Below are positions 9,296 to 17,436 of a stretch of 64,000 nucleotides of DNA, piece by piece. Below the pieces are notes generated by a model, which saw nothing but the letters and a program-made list of their open reading frames with translations, made no database searches and was not told the DNA's origin. The number at the start of each line of letters is the position of its first letter. Positions within the stretch are counted from its first letter, which is position 1. This stretch comes from Clostridiaceae bacterium BL-3 (lineage in GTDB: Bacteria > Bacillota > Clostridia > Clostridiales > Clostridiaceae). Both the position numbers and the translations under genes were made by a program. The stretch spans positions 868,001-932,000 of the forward strand of contig CADDXC010000001.1 of assembly GCA_902809985.1 (NCBI GenBank), given 5' to 3'.

Positions 9296-9430
9296 ACAAA
9301 GAGGGAAAATAAAAACAGGATGCTGGTAACATCCTGTAGTGTACAATCTAGTTGCTTAGGCAACTGGTATCACTAATTTTAAAATAAAAAATAGTAGCGT
9401 CCAATTGCGAGTCGGGGCTACTATTTTTTT
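9296..9430 (+). ncRNA. Structured small RNA, copy 2 (candidate antitoxin RNA)
   Basis: The extended -10 TGT-TATAAT (-10 at 9284-9289) starts an RNA of about 135 nt with hairpin CAGGAT/ATCCTG (9316-9336), hairpin CTAGTTGC-TTAG-GCAACTGG (9348-9367) and terminator ATAGTAGC/GCTACTAT plus T7 (9391-9430). The terminator stem also has a T-run on the minus strand, so it can end convergent transcripts. Its 3' end overlaps the 3' end of the 27-codon minus-strand ORF, giving an antisense pair. Confidence 0.6.
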
Positions 9431-9504
9431 GAGATTTTTTCTATAAGTAAAACTATTAATGTTAATAGTGATATTAAGAATAAACCACTTTGAAATAGTA
9501 ACAT
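9421..9504 (-). CDS. Candidate holin-like type I toxin peptide (27 aa)
   Basis: The minus-strand ORF encodes MLLFQSGLFLISLLTLIVLL followed by IEKISKK: one membrane helix with a positively charged tail, the layout of putative holin-like/TxpA-type toxins. The frame stays open upstream to an ATG at 9560, giving a 46-residue version. No convincing ribosome site precedes either ATG, which lowers confidence. Its 3' end lies under the terminator of the opposing structured RNA, and a paralogue with a nonsense mutation exists at 2497-2577. I infer a toxin silenced by the convergent RNA. Confidence 0.5.
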   Translation of the reverse strand: MLLFQSGLFLISLLTLIVLLIEKISKK

Positions 9505-9612
9505 TAAAATGCTGTTACTCTGGGAATGAATTTGATTGTAAAACATTTAGTTGGAACCATAATTGAATATGTTGAACATAATAGAAATTGCTAGTATTCA
9601 GGTGATGATAAG

Positions 9613-10152
9613 ATGAAATCAATAGCAAATTACATATCCGTTAGTAGAATAGTTTTATCTATAATTCTAGTTTTTGTTAATTCTTTAGGTATAGCCTTTT
9701 ATGCAATATATATTATTTGTGGATTCAGTGATATTATTGATGGGTTTATTGCCAGAAAGACAAAGACGACAAGCAGATTTGGAGCAAAGCTTGATTCCAT
9801 AGCTGATATGGTAGTGGCTTTTGTATTATTATTTATATTTTATCCAATCATAAATCCTGCAATTGAAATAGTCATTTGGATTATTTCAATTGCTGCTATT
9901 AGATTGATATCTATGGTTGTGGCTTTGAAAAAATATAAAACTTTTGCAAGCATTCATACTTATGGAAATAAAATCACCGGGATATTTTTATTTGTATTTC
10001 CAATACTGTTTCTTTATATTGACACAAATATGTTAATTTATATAATTTGTGCTGTGGCAAGTATATCAGCAATTGAGGAGTTAATTATTCAGCTGACATC
10101 AAGTGAACTTCAAATAAACAGAAAAAGTATATTCCAAAATAGAGAAAGATGA
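9613..10152 (+). CDS. CDP-alcohol phosphatidyltransferase (PgsA-like)
   Basis: This 179-residue integral membrane enzyme carries the family signature from about residue 38 (DIIDGFIAR, eight residues, then GAKLDSIAD), where the Asp residues bind metal and the CDP moiety. It transfers a phosphatidyl group from CDP-diacylglycerol to an alcohol, most likely glycerol 3-phosphate. It is somewhat shorter than standard PgsA and stands alone, so it may be an accessory paralogue. A GGTGATGATAAG ribosome region precedes the ATG. Confidence 0.8.
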   Translation: MKSIANYISVSRIVLSIILVFVNSLGIAFYAIYIICGFSDIIDGFIARKTKTTSRFGAKLDSIADMVVAFVLLFIFYPIINPAIEIVIWIISIAAIRLISMVVALKKYKTFASIHTYGNKITGIFLFVFPILFLYIDTNMLIYIICAVASISAIEELIIQLTSSELQINRKSIFQNRER

Positions 10153-10236
10153 AATAAAAACTCATCTTGAAGAAAAAACACATAATTAGTGAATTATGAC
10201 CAAGAAAATTCATATTGGGAGAGAGAAATTTGTATA

Positions 10237-10359
10237 ATGAAGATTGAATTTGCAAAAGCAGAGTTTTTATTAGGTTATATTATCGTTGGAGATAATTTGG
10301 CATAAATGAATCTATAGAAGAGTTTATTGACGAATTAGTAGCAATTGTTCATATATAAA
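10237..10359 (+). pseudogene. Short coding debris, unidentified
   Basis: A 22-codon frame (MKIEFAKAEFLLGYIIVGDN...) stops, and a second frame reads FGINESIEEFIDELVAIVHI before its stop. Together they look like scraps of one frameshifted gene. The family is not recognised. Confidence 0.3.
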
Positions 10360-10383
10360 TTTTTAAGAAGGTAGGGTCATAGC

Positions 10384-10575
10384 ATGGATAATAATTATAA
10401 AGAAATATATCTAAAATTAGCAAAAGACTTTTTATATGTTAAGGTAGCAGAAAAAAATAATAAATTGGAGATGTATCAAAAATATTAGATATATCAGATC
10501 AAATGATTAGATATTATGAAAAATTAGGTATTATTACACCTAAACGCAAAGGTGATGGAAAATATCGTTATTATG
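10384..10575 (+). pseudogene. MerR-family regulator N-terminal remnant
   Basis: After an AAGAAGGTAGGG ribosome site, ATG 10384 opens a 34-codon frame (MDNNYKEIYLKLAKDF...). In an A-rich run near 10460 the coding shifts frame and continues as GDVSKILDISDQMIRYYEKL...KYRYYD, an unmistakable MerR helix-turn-helix. The regulator stops abruptly after YRYYD, where oxidoreductase sequence begins. The MerR effector domain is gone. Confidence 0.55.
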
Positions 10576-11108
10576 ATGCTATTATTGTTGCTACAGGATC
10601 GAAACCTTTAACACCTCCAATTTCAGGAATTGATTGCAAGAATGTTTACACTGCTGAAGATGTATTATATGGAAATATTCATCTTCCACAAGGTCCAGTT
10701 GTTGTTTGTGGTGGTGGAGAAGTTGGTGGAGAAACTGCAGAGTTTATTTCACAAACTAATAGAGATGTTACTATTCTTGAAATGAAACCACAAATTTTAA
10801 GCGATATGGTACCTCCAAACAGGGTTGTATTGGTTCAAAGAATGGTGGAACAACAAATTAAGATCATTACTAATGCAACTGTAAACTCTATTACAGAAAA
10901 CAGTATATCTTATAAAGATGTTGAAGGTAATAAAATTACTATACCAGCAACTACGGTTGTATCAGCATTTGGATATAAAGCTTATAATCCATTAGAAGAC
11001 ATTGCAAAATCAATATGTGATGAAGTATATGTAGTAGGTAGTGCAGTTAAAGCTGGCAATGCTTTAGTTGCTACTAAAGAAGGTTATGAAGCTGCTTTAA
11101 AATTATAA
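10503..11108 (+). pseudogene. Chimera: MerR DNA-binding tip joined to C-terminal half of an NADH:flavin oxidoreductase
   Basis: This 201-codon frame begins in the MerR helix (MIRYYEKLGIITPKRK) and from about residue 26 reads IIVATGSKPLTPPISG..., the pyridine-nucleotide domain of old-yellow-enzyme/2-enoate-reductase-type flavoenzymes. It includes the dinucleotide-binding loop VVVCGGGEVGGETAE and the C-terminal VVGSAVKAGNALVATKEGYEAA. The FMN barrel, iron-sulfur site and N-terminal FAD region are absent, so enzymatic function is improbable. The junction near 10576 is in frame and looks like a deletion end point. Confidence 0.65.
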
Positions 11109-11192
11109 ATATAATATAGAGTATATGACCAATTAATTATCATATACTCTTTTTAATTCTAAATCCCCACAAGTACCAAACTGACAAGTTTT

Positions 11193-11547
11193 ATGCTGGT
11201 AAGTTTTCTGAGTGTTATCATTATAATTCCAGTCATTTGTTTTCTGAGTCTAATGTTTATTTTCCCTGGGATCAATAATTATAGGGTAGAAAAAATTAAA
11301 AAAGAATACTTAAATATAACACTACCAATCCAAACTGAAATAATTGAAACTTACACTTTTTGCAGTAATACTACCGGAACTGACAATCATGTTGAAATTT
11401 GGATGATTGAGGGATGTTAGGGCACATATTTATTATTATGGAAAAGAAGATTTGCCAATGTAATTGCCGAAAACTTTTGCTGTTATGACTGCTGCAGGAT
11501 ATGAAGGAGCAATAAAATGGTTTTCTTTGGCAGGGAGGAACATGTAA
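11193..11547 (+). pseudogene. Frameshifted hypothetical lipoprotein-like gene
   Basis: A 75-codon frame has an N-terminal membrane segment and a TEIIETYTFCSNTTGTDNHVE block, and stops at 11420. The sense continues in another frame (AHIYYYGKEDLPM, then a TAA, then LPKTFAVMTAAGYEGAIKWF). One frameshift and at least one stop mark it as decayed. I do not recognise the family. Confidence 0.45.
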
Positions 11548-11666
11548 TAGTATGTGACATAGTTGAGGTGAATTAATATGAATGTATTTATTTAATAGTA
11601 ACAGTTTATTCATAGAATCAATATAATAATTGAGGTAAGTAATTATTATATTAAGAAAGGTAAACT

Positions 11667-12596
11667 ATGTTATCTAGTATTGAATTTGTACGGCAATCTT
11701 TGGGATTACATCTCTTTTTCGCAAGGATTATGAAAGAGCATTCATTCTTTCTGGAAGTAGGTTTTACACAAAAAAACTCAAATCTTATACTTAAAGCAGA
11801 TAGGATTAGAATGGAGTTTGATAGACTTTTAGCGGATACAATAACTCTTTCTAATGGTGTTGTTAGCTGTAGTGTATTACAGTCTGGTGAAGTAATAACC
11901 CCATTTACATTAGAAGCTGAAGAGGCCTCAGCATATTTTACAGGAATAAGCATTTTAACTAATTTGACGAAGGCAGAAGCAGCATTGATGTGTAATGATT
12001 TAATGATGGTTAACCCTATATTTGAACAAAGAGTGTTCATGCTTAATCAAAGAGCTATGAAGCTTATTTCAGTTTTGATACAGTTTAAGTCCAGGATATT
12101 ATCAGCAGTTATATCGTGTAAAATATTTACAAGTAATTATCCTTTACTTATAGACCACATTTTAAGAGAAGCAAAGTTGTATCATAAGTTGGTTCAAAAA
12201 CTTCAAAATCGTGAGGATATGAACTTGGAAATGGAGGCTTATAAGCAAGAAGCTTTCTGGAATAGAATTATGGCCGAACATTCAAAATTTATTCGTGGAC
12301 TTCTTGATCCAACTGAAAATGAACTTATAAATACTGCAAATAATTTCGGAAATGAGTTTGATAAATTGACAAAAGAAGCGAAAGAAGCTATGGATAAGAC
12401 AATACCAATTTCAGAAGTAACAGATAATAGTCTTAAAGCAACTATAGAAATTAGCAGATTTAAAGCACAAGGTACACAAGGATTAGTAAATTGTAAAATT
12501 AAATCCATAATAATACCGTTATTAGGTGATCATGTTTTACGAGAAGCAAATCACTATTTGAGATTATTAAAAATATTTAAGAAAGCAGAGGTATAG
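11667..12596 (+). CDS. DUF2935 protein with two tandem helical domains
   Basis: The 309-residue protein contains two similar all-helical halves (about 1-150 and 165-305), each with an early FxxRIMxEHSxF block (FFARIMKEHSFF; FWNRIMAEHSKF) and a late DHxLREAxxYxxLL block. This is the DUF2935 pattern. The conserved His/Glu residues suggest a di-metal site, but the function is unknown. GAAAGG precedes the ATG. Confidence 0.85.
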   Translation: MLSSIEFVRQSLGLHLFFARIMKEHSFFLEVGFTQKNSNLILKADRIRMEFDRLLADTITLSNGVVSCSVLQSGEVITPFTLEAEEASAYFTGISILTNLTKAEAALMCNDLMMVNPIFEQRVFMLNQRAMKLISVLIQFKSRILSAVISCKIFTSNYPLLIDHILREAKLYHKLVQKLQNREDMNLEMEAYKQEAFWNRIMAEHSKFIRGLLDPTENELINTANNFGNEFDKLTKEAKEAMDKTIPISEVTDNSLKATIEISRFKAQGTQGLVNCKIKSIIIPLLGDHVLREANHYLRLLKIFKKAEV

Positions 12597-12673
12597 TAAA
12601 ATATTGGTATATAACAAAAATATTAGGAATTAAGCAAAAATTGAAATTTTTCAGAATGTAATATAAAAATATT

Positions 12674-12706
12674 GTAAAAAAGAGGATATTACAAATCCTC
12701 TTTTGA
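12674..12706 (+). terminator. Hairpin terminator after DUF2935 gene
   Basis: AAAGAGGAT and ATCCTCTTT form a 9-bp stem with a short loop about 80 bases after the stop. The T-run is short (TTTTG), so it may be weak or attenuating. Confidence 0.5.
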
Positions 12707-12808
12707 TATATCCATGGCTCCGGGGTAAGCGAGTCACAATAAGACAACAAATAAGCATTAGTATAAGATCGATGCTTATTTGCTTTTAGAATTTATAAAA
12801 TTTTACTA

Positions 12809-13108
12809 TTATTCCCAATAGTCATCATCAAATTGATCCAAGAAAATTGGAAATACGAATGGCACCAAGAAGGGCCTTCTGCGTCTACGTCTTCTACGCC
12901 TGCGTCTACGTCTAGGTGGTCTTCCATAACCTCCTTGCTGCCTGTAACCTGAATTGGTACTTATATCTGTATCATCTTCACATGTATCATAGTATTCATT
13001 ATCTATTGCTTCATCGTAAAACATTGGACATGAATATGGTGGATAGTTAGCTGTCTGAGGATTATAGAAATATTGATTTTTCTCTTCTTTGTTATTACCA
13101 GAATCCAT
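12809..13108 (-). CDS. Poly-arginine small protein (99 aa)
   Basis: The sequence has an acidic, Tyr/Pro-rich N-terminal half (PYSCPMFYDEAIDNEYYD, DDTD), then a run of 13 consecutive arginines (about 66-78) and a hydrophobic-acidic end (FLVPFVFPIFLDQFDDDYWE). The Arg run is encoded by mixed CGT/CGC/CGA/AGA codons rather than one triplet repeat, so it looks maintained rather than slipped. GGAGGAATTTC before the ATG and a TATAAT upstream support expression. I do not recognise the family; nucleic-acid binding or a spore or phase-separating role are guesses. Confidence 0.65.
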   Translation of the reverse strand: MDSGNNKEEKNQYFYNPQTANYPPYSCPMFYDEAIDNEYYDTCEDDTDISTNSGYRQQGGYGRPPRRRRRRRRRRRRRPFLVPFVFPIFLDQFDDDYWE

Positions 13109-13142
13109 GAAATTCCTCCATAAATTTATTTACAATATTATA

Positions 13143-13757
13143 CTATGAGTAAAATAATATATTGTGAAGAAAATCTATTAAAAGGTGATGTAAAGGATGA
13201 ATAATAAAATACGACAGAGCTGTATGAATATTTAACAGCAGATTATTCATTTCATATCTGTATTCATGAATGCAGATATATACAAATAAAACCATAATAT
13301 ATACAAAACTGCAAAATACATAAGATGATACATCTGTGTAGAAGGGGATTTTGTTTATTAGAATGTTATCCACCAGCAAATACAGCATAAATCCTGACAT
13401 ATGACAGAAAATGAGTGCTCTTCTTGTTTCACGGCTGTCAAATTCAAATACATTATCCAGTATGAAAAAATAATAAAATAATATGAAATTGTTGTTTGAA
13501 TTTAAAAGCAGGAGTATTACACTCAATGCCATGCAGAATGCAAGGGAAATCAATGCTTTCTTTTTGCTGTATTTCATGGTGTTAAATTGTATATATGTAA
13601 GTATAAACTGTACTATAACTAAAACTATAAAAATCATATCGGCGGGATATAATTTATTTGCGTATAATAACCTGGGTATTACAGATAAAATCAGCAGTAA
13701 ATATAGGAACTTGGATTTTATCAAATTCCATAATTTTAATATTTTATTCATTTGCAA
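13143..13757 (-). pseudogene. Membrane sensor domain of a histidine kinase, C-terminally truncated
   Basis: About five to six hydrophobic helices occupy residues 15-165, followed by HEYRYEMNNLLLNIHTAL, which resembles the start of the linker to a NarL-group kinase domain. The kinase core is missing and the tail (SYFIIHPLHHLLIDF) looks like out-of-frame sequence. It is best read as the 5' remnant of a sensor kinase gene. A plain membrane protein is the alternative. Confidence 0.45.
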
Positions 13758-13880
13758 ACTCTTTTCCTATTTTAATTTATATGGATTAGCACAAGCTAAT
13801 TCTAATAAATTGATTATGCTTCTAGTATACATCCTTATATATACGTTGTATAGAGGACTCGCCTGGATAGGTTCTTCCTC

Positions 13881-13931
13881 TAAAGGATAACGTATTCTAA
13901 GTGCTGAAGACACTAAGAATACTGTTAATAA
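13881..13931 (+). repeat. 51-bp module of dispersed hairpin repeat
   Basis: This 51-base segment is identical to 18792-18842. It contains the hairpin GTATTCTAAGTG/CACTAAGAATAC. It lies just before the promoter of the QueG-like gene. Confidence 0.75.
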
Positions 13932-13935
13932 AGTA

Positions 13936-13973
13936 CGGGGTATTGTATAAAATGGTATAATCTATTTATAAAT
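13936..13973 (+). promoter_or_regulatory. Repeated extended -10 promoter block (copy 1)
   Basis: The block GGGGTATTGTATAAAATG-G-TATAATCTA (-10 at 13956-13961, preceded by TGG) recurs at 25530 and 34790 before two GNAT genes. Here it lies about 45 bases before the QueG-like start. Confidence 0.55.
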
Positions 13974-14007
13974 TAATTTACATTATCTTAAATATTATGG
14001 GGGAAAA

Positions 14008-14781
14008 ATGGATAATAAAATAGATGTGGCCATAAAACAATTTTTAAAAAATTACTCAAAAGAGAAAAACATTCAAACCAAATGGGAAGAGCCCTTAATA
14101 GCATATGCAGATGCAGAAGATGAAATGTTTTATAAACTTAAAAGTGTAGTAAGCCAGTCTCATGCAATGCCCAGGGACTTTTTGCCTGAAGCAAAAACGG
14201 TGGCAGCTTATTTTATACCATTTAATAAAGATGTTGTTAAAAGTAATGTAGAAGGAAAGGAATGTTCTAGAAAATGGGCAGTATCATATATAGAAACAAA
14301 TAAATTAATATTGGATTTAAATGCTTTTATTGTAAATAAACTGCAAAAATTGGGCTATAAATCCAGTAGCATACCACCAACATACAACTTTAATAATAAA
14401 AAATTGATTAGTGATTGGTCACAAAGACATGTTGCTTTTATTGCAGGATTAGGCAAATTCGGATTAAATAATATGCTAATTACTGATAAAGGATGCTGCG
14501 GGCGAATTGGCAGTTTTGTAACTGAATTAGAGATACAACCAACTAAAAGACAAAATCAAGAAAATTGCTTATATAAGTATATGAATATATGTAAAAAATG
14601 CACGGATAGATGTGTAAATAATGCTTTAAAAGTTAATTATTTTGATAGAAACAAGTGCTATGAAATGTGCTTGTATAATGATAACTTTTATTCAGATATT
14701 GAATTAACTGATATTTGTGGTAAATGTTTAGTTAATGTTCCTTGCTCAATAGTAAATCCGGTAAAAAAGCTAACTAAATAG
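14008..14781 (+). CDS. QueG-like 4Fe-4S protein (epoxyqueuosine reductase family)
   Basis: The 257-residue protein resembles the family of epoxyqueuosine-reductase-like proteins: a mixed N-terminal domain with an HVAFIAGLGKFGLNNMLIT block and a Cys-rich C-terminus (CLYKYMNICKKCTDRC, CYEMC, CGKC, PC) for iron-sulfur clusters. True QueG is larger and carries a cobalamin-binding domain. This shorter type is common in clostridia and its substrate is unsettled. GGGGGAAAA precedes the ATG. Confidence 0.7.
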   Translation: MDNKIDVAIKQFLKNYSKEKNIQTKWEEPLIAYADAEDEMFYKLKSVVSQSHAMPRDFLPEAKTVAAYFIPFNKDVVKSNVEGKECSRKWAVSYIETNKLILDLNAFIVNKLQKLGYKSSSIPPTYNFNNKKLISDWSQRHVAFIAGLGKFGLNNMLITDKGCCGRIGSFVTELEIQPTKRQNQENCLYKYMNICKKCTDRCVNNALKVNYFDRNKCYEMCLYNDNFYSDIELTDICGKCLVNVPCSIVNPVKKLTK

Positions 14782-14944
14782 TTAAAGGGTAAAATGTAAA
14801 ATTTTAGCAAAGTAATCATCATTAAAATAACATATAACCGTATATTCTCCTGCATTATGATAAATTCCAAATTTGTAGAGTTGAGACAGCATAATTTTAG
14901 CTTCAGTCAATCTTTACGTAATTTGAAATTATTTCGAATTAGCA

Positions 14945-15118
14945 AGGTTTTAGCTATTTGCTATTATGTTATTTTGGAAAAATTAATGTTAAGAATTCAT
15001 TAGCAGATTGGGTTATTACAATTATTGCTTTAATAGGATTTACTTTTATTGGTTATGTAATATGTGGTAAGCTTCCTAAAAAGCTAAGAATTTTTTTAAA
15101 GTCTATACTCTCATAAAT
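14945..15118 (+). pseudogene. Fragment of a membrane protein, no start codon
   Basis: In the roughly 700-base gap before the Nudix operon, one frame is open for about 57 codons and reads GKINVKNSLADWVITIIALI, then a second hydrophobic stretch ending KKLRIFLKSILS-stop. There is no start codon. It is probably the tail of a lost membrane protein of unknown family. Confidence 0.3.
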
Positions 15119-15186
15119 TATCCTAATTTTAGATAATATACGATTTAAGAAAACTAAATAATAATTCCACATAATTAGCAAAATAT

Positions 15187-15242
15187 AGGCACTATTGTCA
15201 CTGTAAAAAGTAGGATACGGTGATGATGGTGCCTATTTTTTC
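15187..15242 (+). terminator. Long hairpin followed by T-run
   Basis: ATAGGCAC pairs with GTGCCTAT, and the inner arms (TATTGTCACTGT with ACGGTGATGATG) extend the stem imperfectly. A T6 run follows. It could terminate the decayed gene upstream or a small RNA. Confidence 0.5.
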
Positions 15243-15400
15243 AAATCTAAATATCTGTATTATCTTTGTTACCTTAGGATCTTCAGGGAGAAACTTCAGG
15301 TTATTTGGGGAAGGCGCCTAAAAAGGAATTTCTTACTTTCTAGTATAATTACAAATTCAAGCATACCAGAAAAATATATCCTTAAAATGCTAAAATTATA

Positions 15401-15456
15401 TTGACAATCAGTGCAATTAATGATAAAGTGTTAATAACAAAATGATAATAACAAAA
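15401..15456 (+). promoter_or_regulatory. Promoter and direct repeats of the Nudix/SPFH/NAD-kinase operon
   Basis: TTGACA (15401-15406), a 17-base spacer and TAAAGT (15424-15429) form a good promoter. Immediately downstream AATAACAAAA occurs twice, 14 bases apart (15433-15442, 15447-15456), where a repressor such as the Nudix-winged-helix product could bind. Confidence 0.5.
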
Positions 15457-15483
15457 ATATAATATGATAGAGAGGCGGTAAAA

Positions 15484-16389
15484 ATAGATAAGAAGAAGCT
15501 TAAAAACAAGCAGGGGCTTACGGAAGAAGCATTTTTGCAGAAGTATGATATTAATGAATATGAAAGGCCGTCTATAACGGTGGATATGTTGATTTTCACC
15601 GTGAAGGACAAGAAAGAGGAAAATTACAGGAAACTTTCAGGGAAATCAATGAAATTACTTCTTGTTAAGAGGGCAGATCATCCTTTTATAGGACAGTGGG
15701 CACTTCCGGGAGGATTTGTGTCGGTAGATGAAAGCATTGATGAGGCTGCCAATAGGGAATTGAAAACCGAAACCAATGTGGAGGACATTTATATGGAACA
15801 GCTCTATACCTGGGGCGATGTAAAGAGAGATCCCAGGTGGAGAGTTGTAAGCTGCTCCTATATGGCATTGGTGGACGGCAGTTTGTTTGATATAAAAGCC
15901 GGAGATGATGCGGATGATGCCAGGTGGTTTGATGTTAAATTCGAGATGTTTGAAGAGAAGAAAACTGTTCTGGAAAAGGAATTTGTGTTTGAAAAATCGG
16001 TTAAAATCATTTTTTCAAGTGAGGAGGATACTTTGGAAGCTGTTGTAAAAATTACTGAAAGGCGCAGGGGGAGATCGGCAAGTGTTAAGAGAGAGATTGT
16101 AAATTCCAGGGGGATTGCATTTGATCATGCAAAGATCATTGAATATGCCATTGAAAGACTTAGAAACAAGATAGAATATACGGACATAGTTTTTAATCTT
16201 ATGCCGGAGCGGTTTACTCTGTCAGAACTTCAACAGGTATATGAGATAATACTGGGCAGGGAACTCCTTGCTGCAGCCTTTAGGAGAAAGATATCAGGCA
16301 AGGTTATTGAAACAAATGAATTTTCAAAAAGTGCAGGGCACAGGCCTTCAAAGCTGTACAGGTTTAATCCAAATTGGAAATACATGTGA
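15484..16389 (+). CDS. NrtR-like Nudix protein with C-terminal winged helix
   Basis: The Nudix domain begins at TVDMLIFTV and has a slightly degenerate box ([20 protein letters not shown], then E). From about residue 225 a winged helix follows ([18 protein letters not shown]...AAFRRKI). This is the NrtR plan, in which Nudix senses ADP-ribose-like ligands and the winged helix binds DNA. Family-like N-terminal sequence ([21 protein letters not shown]) extends upstream of the first legal start, TTG 15535, to an ATA at 15484 that lies 6 bases after AGAGGCGG. Either AUA is used or an ATG has mutated. It heads an operon with SPFH and NAD-kinase-like genes. Confidence 0.75.
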   Translation: MDKKKLKNKQGLTEEAFLQKYDINEYERPSITVDMLIFTVKDKKEENYRKLSGKSMKLLLVKRADHPFIGQWALPGGFVSVDESIDEAANRELKTETNVEDIYMEQLYTWGDVKRDPRWRVVSCSYMALVDGSLFDIKAGDDADDARWFDVKFEMFEEKKTVLEKEFVFEKSVKIIFSSEEDTLEAVVKITERRRGRSASVKREIVNSRGIAFDHAKIIEYAIERLRNKIEYTDIVFNLMPERFTLSELQQVYEIILGRELLAAAFRRKISGKVIETNEFSKSAGHRPSKLYRFNPNWKYM

Positions 16390-16417
16390 ATATCAAAATG
16401 AATTGGGAGGGTTATTT

Positions 16418-17434
16418 ATGTTTGGATTTAGATTTATAAAATTTCAGCCAAGTGAGTATGTTTTAAAATACAGAAATGGGAAAATAGTAAAAGAAGGTGC
16501 AGGCATATCCTTTTACTACTATGTTCCCATTACTTCAATTGTACTTGTTCCCGTAGGCAGTATGGATGTACCCTTTATTTTTGAGGAAGTTACTTCGGAT
16601 TTTCAGACTGTCACCGTGCAAGGGCAGATTACATTCAGGATAGTTGAGCAGAAGAAAATTGCAAAACTTCTAAACTACACTCTTGATATTAAGGGAAAGG
16701 GGTATGTTTCGGAGGATCCTAAAAAGTTATCGCAGAAGGTGATAAATATTGTGAGAGTGCTGGCTAAAAAGCTCCTTGAGAATCTGCAGCTTAAAGAGGC
16801 CATCAGATCCAGCCAGCTACTTGCCAGGGGCATACTAGACAAAATTAAGGAGAATGAGGAGATAGATCTTCTGGGTATTGAAATTCTCAGTGTCTCCATA
16901 TTGGCTGTTCTTCCCAATAAAGAAACTGCAAGAGCTTTGGAGGCACAGGAAAGGGAACAGATTTTAAAAGAGGCAGATGAAGCCATCTATGCAAGGCGGA
17001 ATGCTTCCATTGAACAGGAAAGATGTGTAAAACAAAATGAGTACAATACGGAAATCGCAGTTGAAAACAAGAAAAAACAGGTTAGAGAAACCCAGCTGGA
17101 TACCGAGAGGATTGTCCAGCAGAAACAAAATCAGCTTAAAGAGGAAAAGATGAATTTTGAAACTGCCTTGGAGGAAAAGAGAAAGGAGCTTATCAAGCTC
17201 AGCACTCAGAACTTAAAGACCCGAGCCGATGCAAGAGCTTATGAATTGTCTGTTGTAATGAAAGCATTTGAAGGTATGAATCCTGATGTGATACAATCTC
17301 TTGCAAATGTCGGAATGCAGCCTGATAAGCTTATGGCGGTGGCCTTTCAGGAACTGGCAGGGAATGCCGGAAAAATTGGCCAACTGAATATATCACCTGA
17401 TTTGCTTCAGGAAATTGCTAAGGGGAGAAATTGA
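16418..17434 (+). CDS. SPFH/Band 7 domain protein
   Basis: This 338-residue protein has a Band 7 domain (about 20-190) followed by a long charged coiled coil (about 190-285, rich in Glu/Lys/Gln) and a short C-terminal tail. It has no clear N-terminal membrane anchor, so it may peel onto membranes or form a soluble ring. The ATG at 16418 follows GGGAGG; an earlier in-frame start inside the Nudix gene lacks a ribosome site. It sits between a NAD-metabolite-type regulator and a NAD-kinase-like protein, suggesting a scaffold role in an NAD-linked process; that is inference. Confidence 0.8.
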   Translation: MFGFRFIKFQPSEYVLKYRNGKIVKEGAGISFYYYVPITSIVLVPVGSMDVPFIFEEVTSDFQTVTVQGQITFRIVEQKKIAKLLNYTLDIKGKGYVSEDPKKLSQKVINIVRVLAKKLLENLQLKEAIRSSQLLARGILDKIKENEEIDLLGIEILSVSILAVLPNKETARALEAQEREQILKEADEAIYARRNASIEQERCVKQNEYNTEIAVENKKKQVRETQLDTERIVQQKQNQLKEEKMNFETALEEKRKELIKLSTQNLKTRADARAYELSVVMKAFEGMNPDVIQSLANVGMQPDKLMAVAFQELAGNAGKIGQLNISPDLLQEIAKGRN

Positions 17435-17436
17435 CT

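Larger units (their letters stand above)
9196..9512. repeat. Long direct repeat, copy 2 (RNA/toxin locus)
   Basis: This aligns with 2270-2590 over promoter, both hairpins, terminator and the downstream toxin-like ORF. It is the copy in which the ORF is intact. Confidence 0.75.

Noticed and set aside
13483..13890. Plus-strand 135-codon hydrophobic frame
   Set aside because: It overlaps the minus-strand sensor-domain remnant, lacks a ribosome site, and runs into the dispersed repeat at its end.
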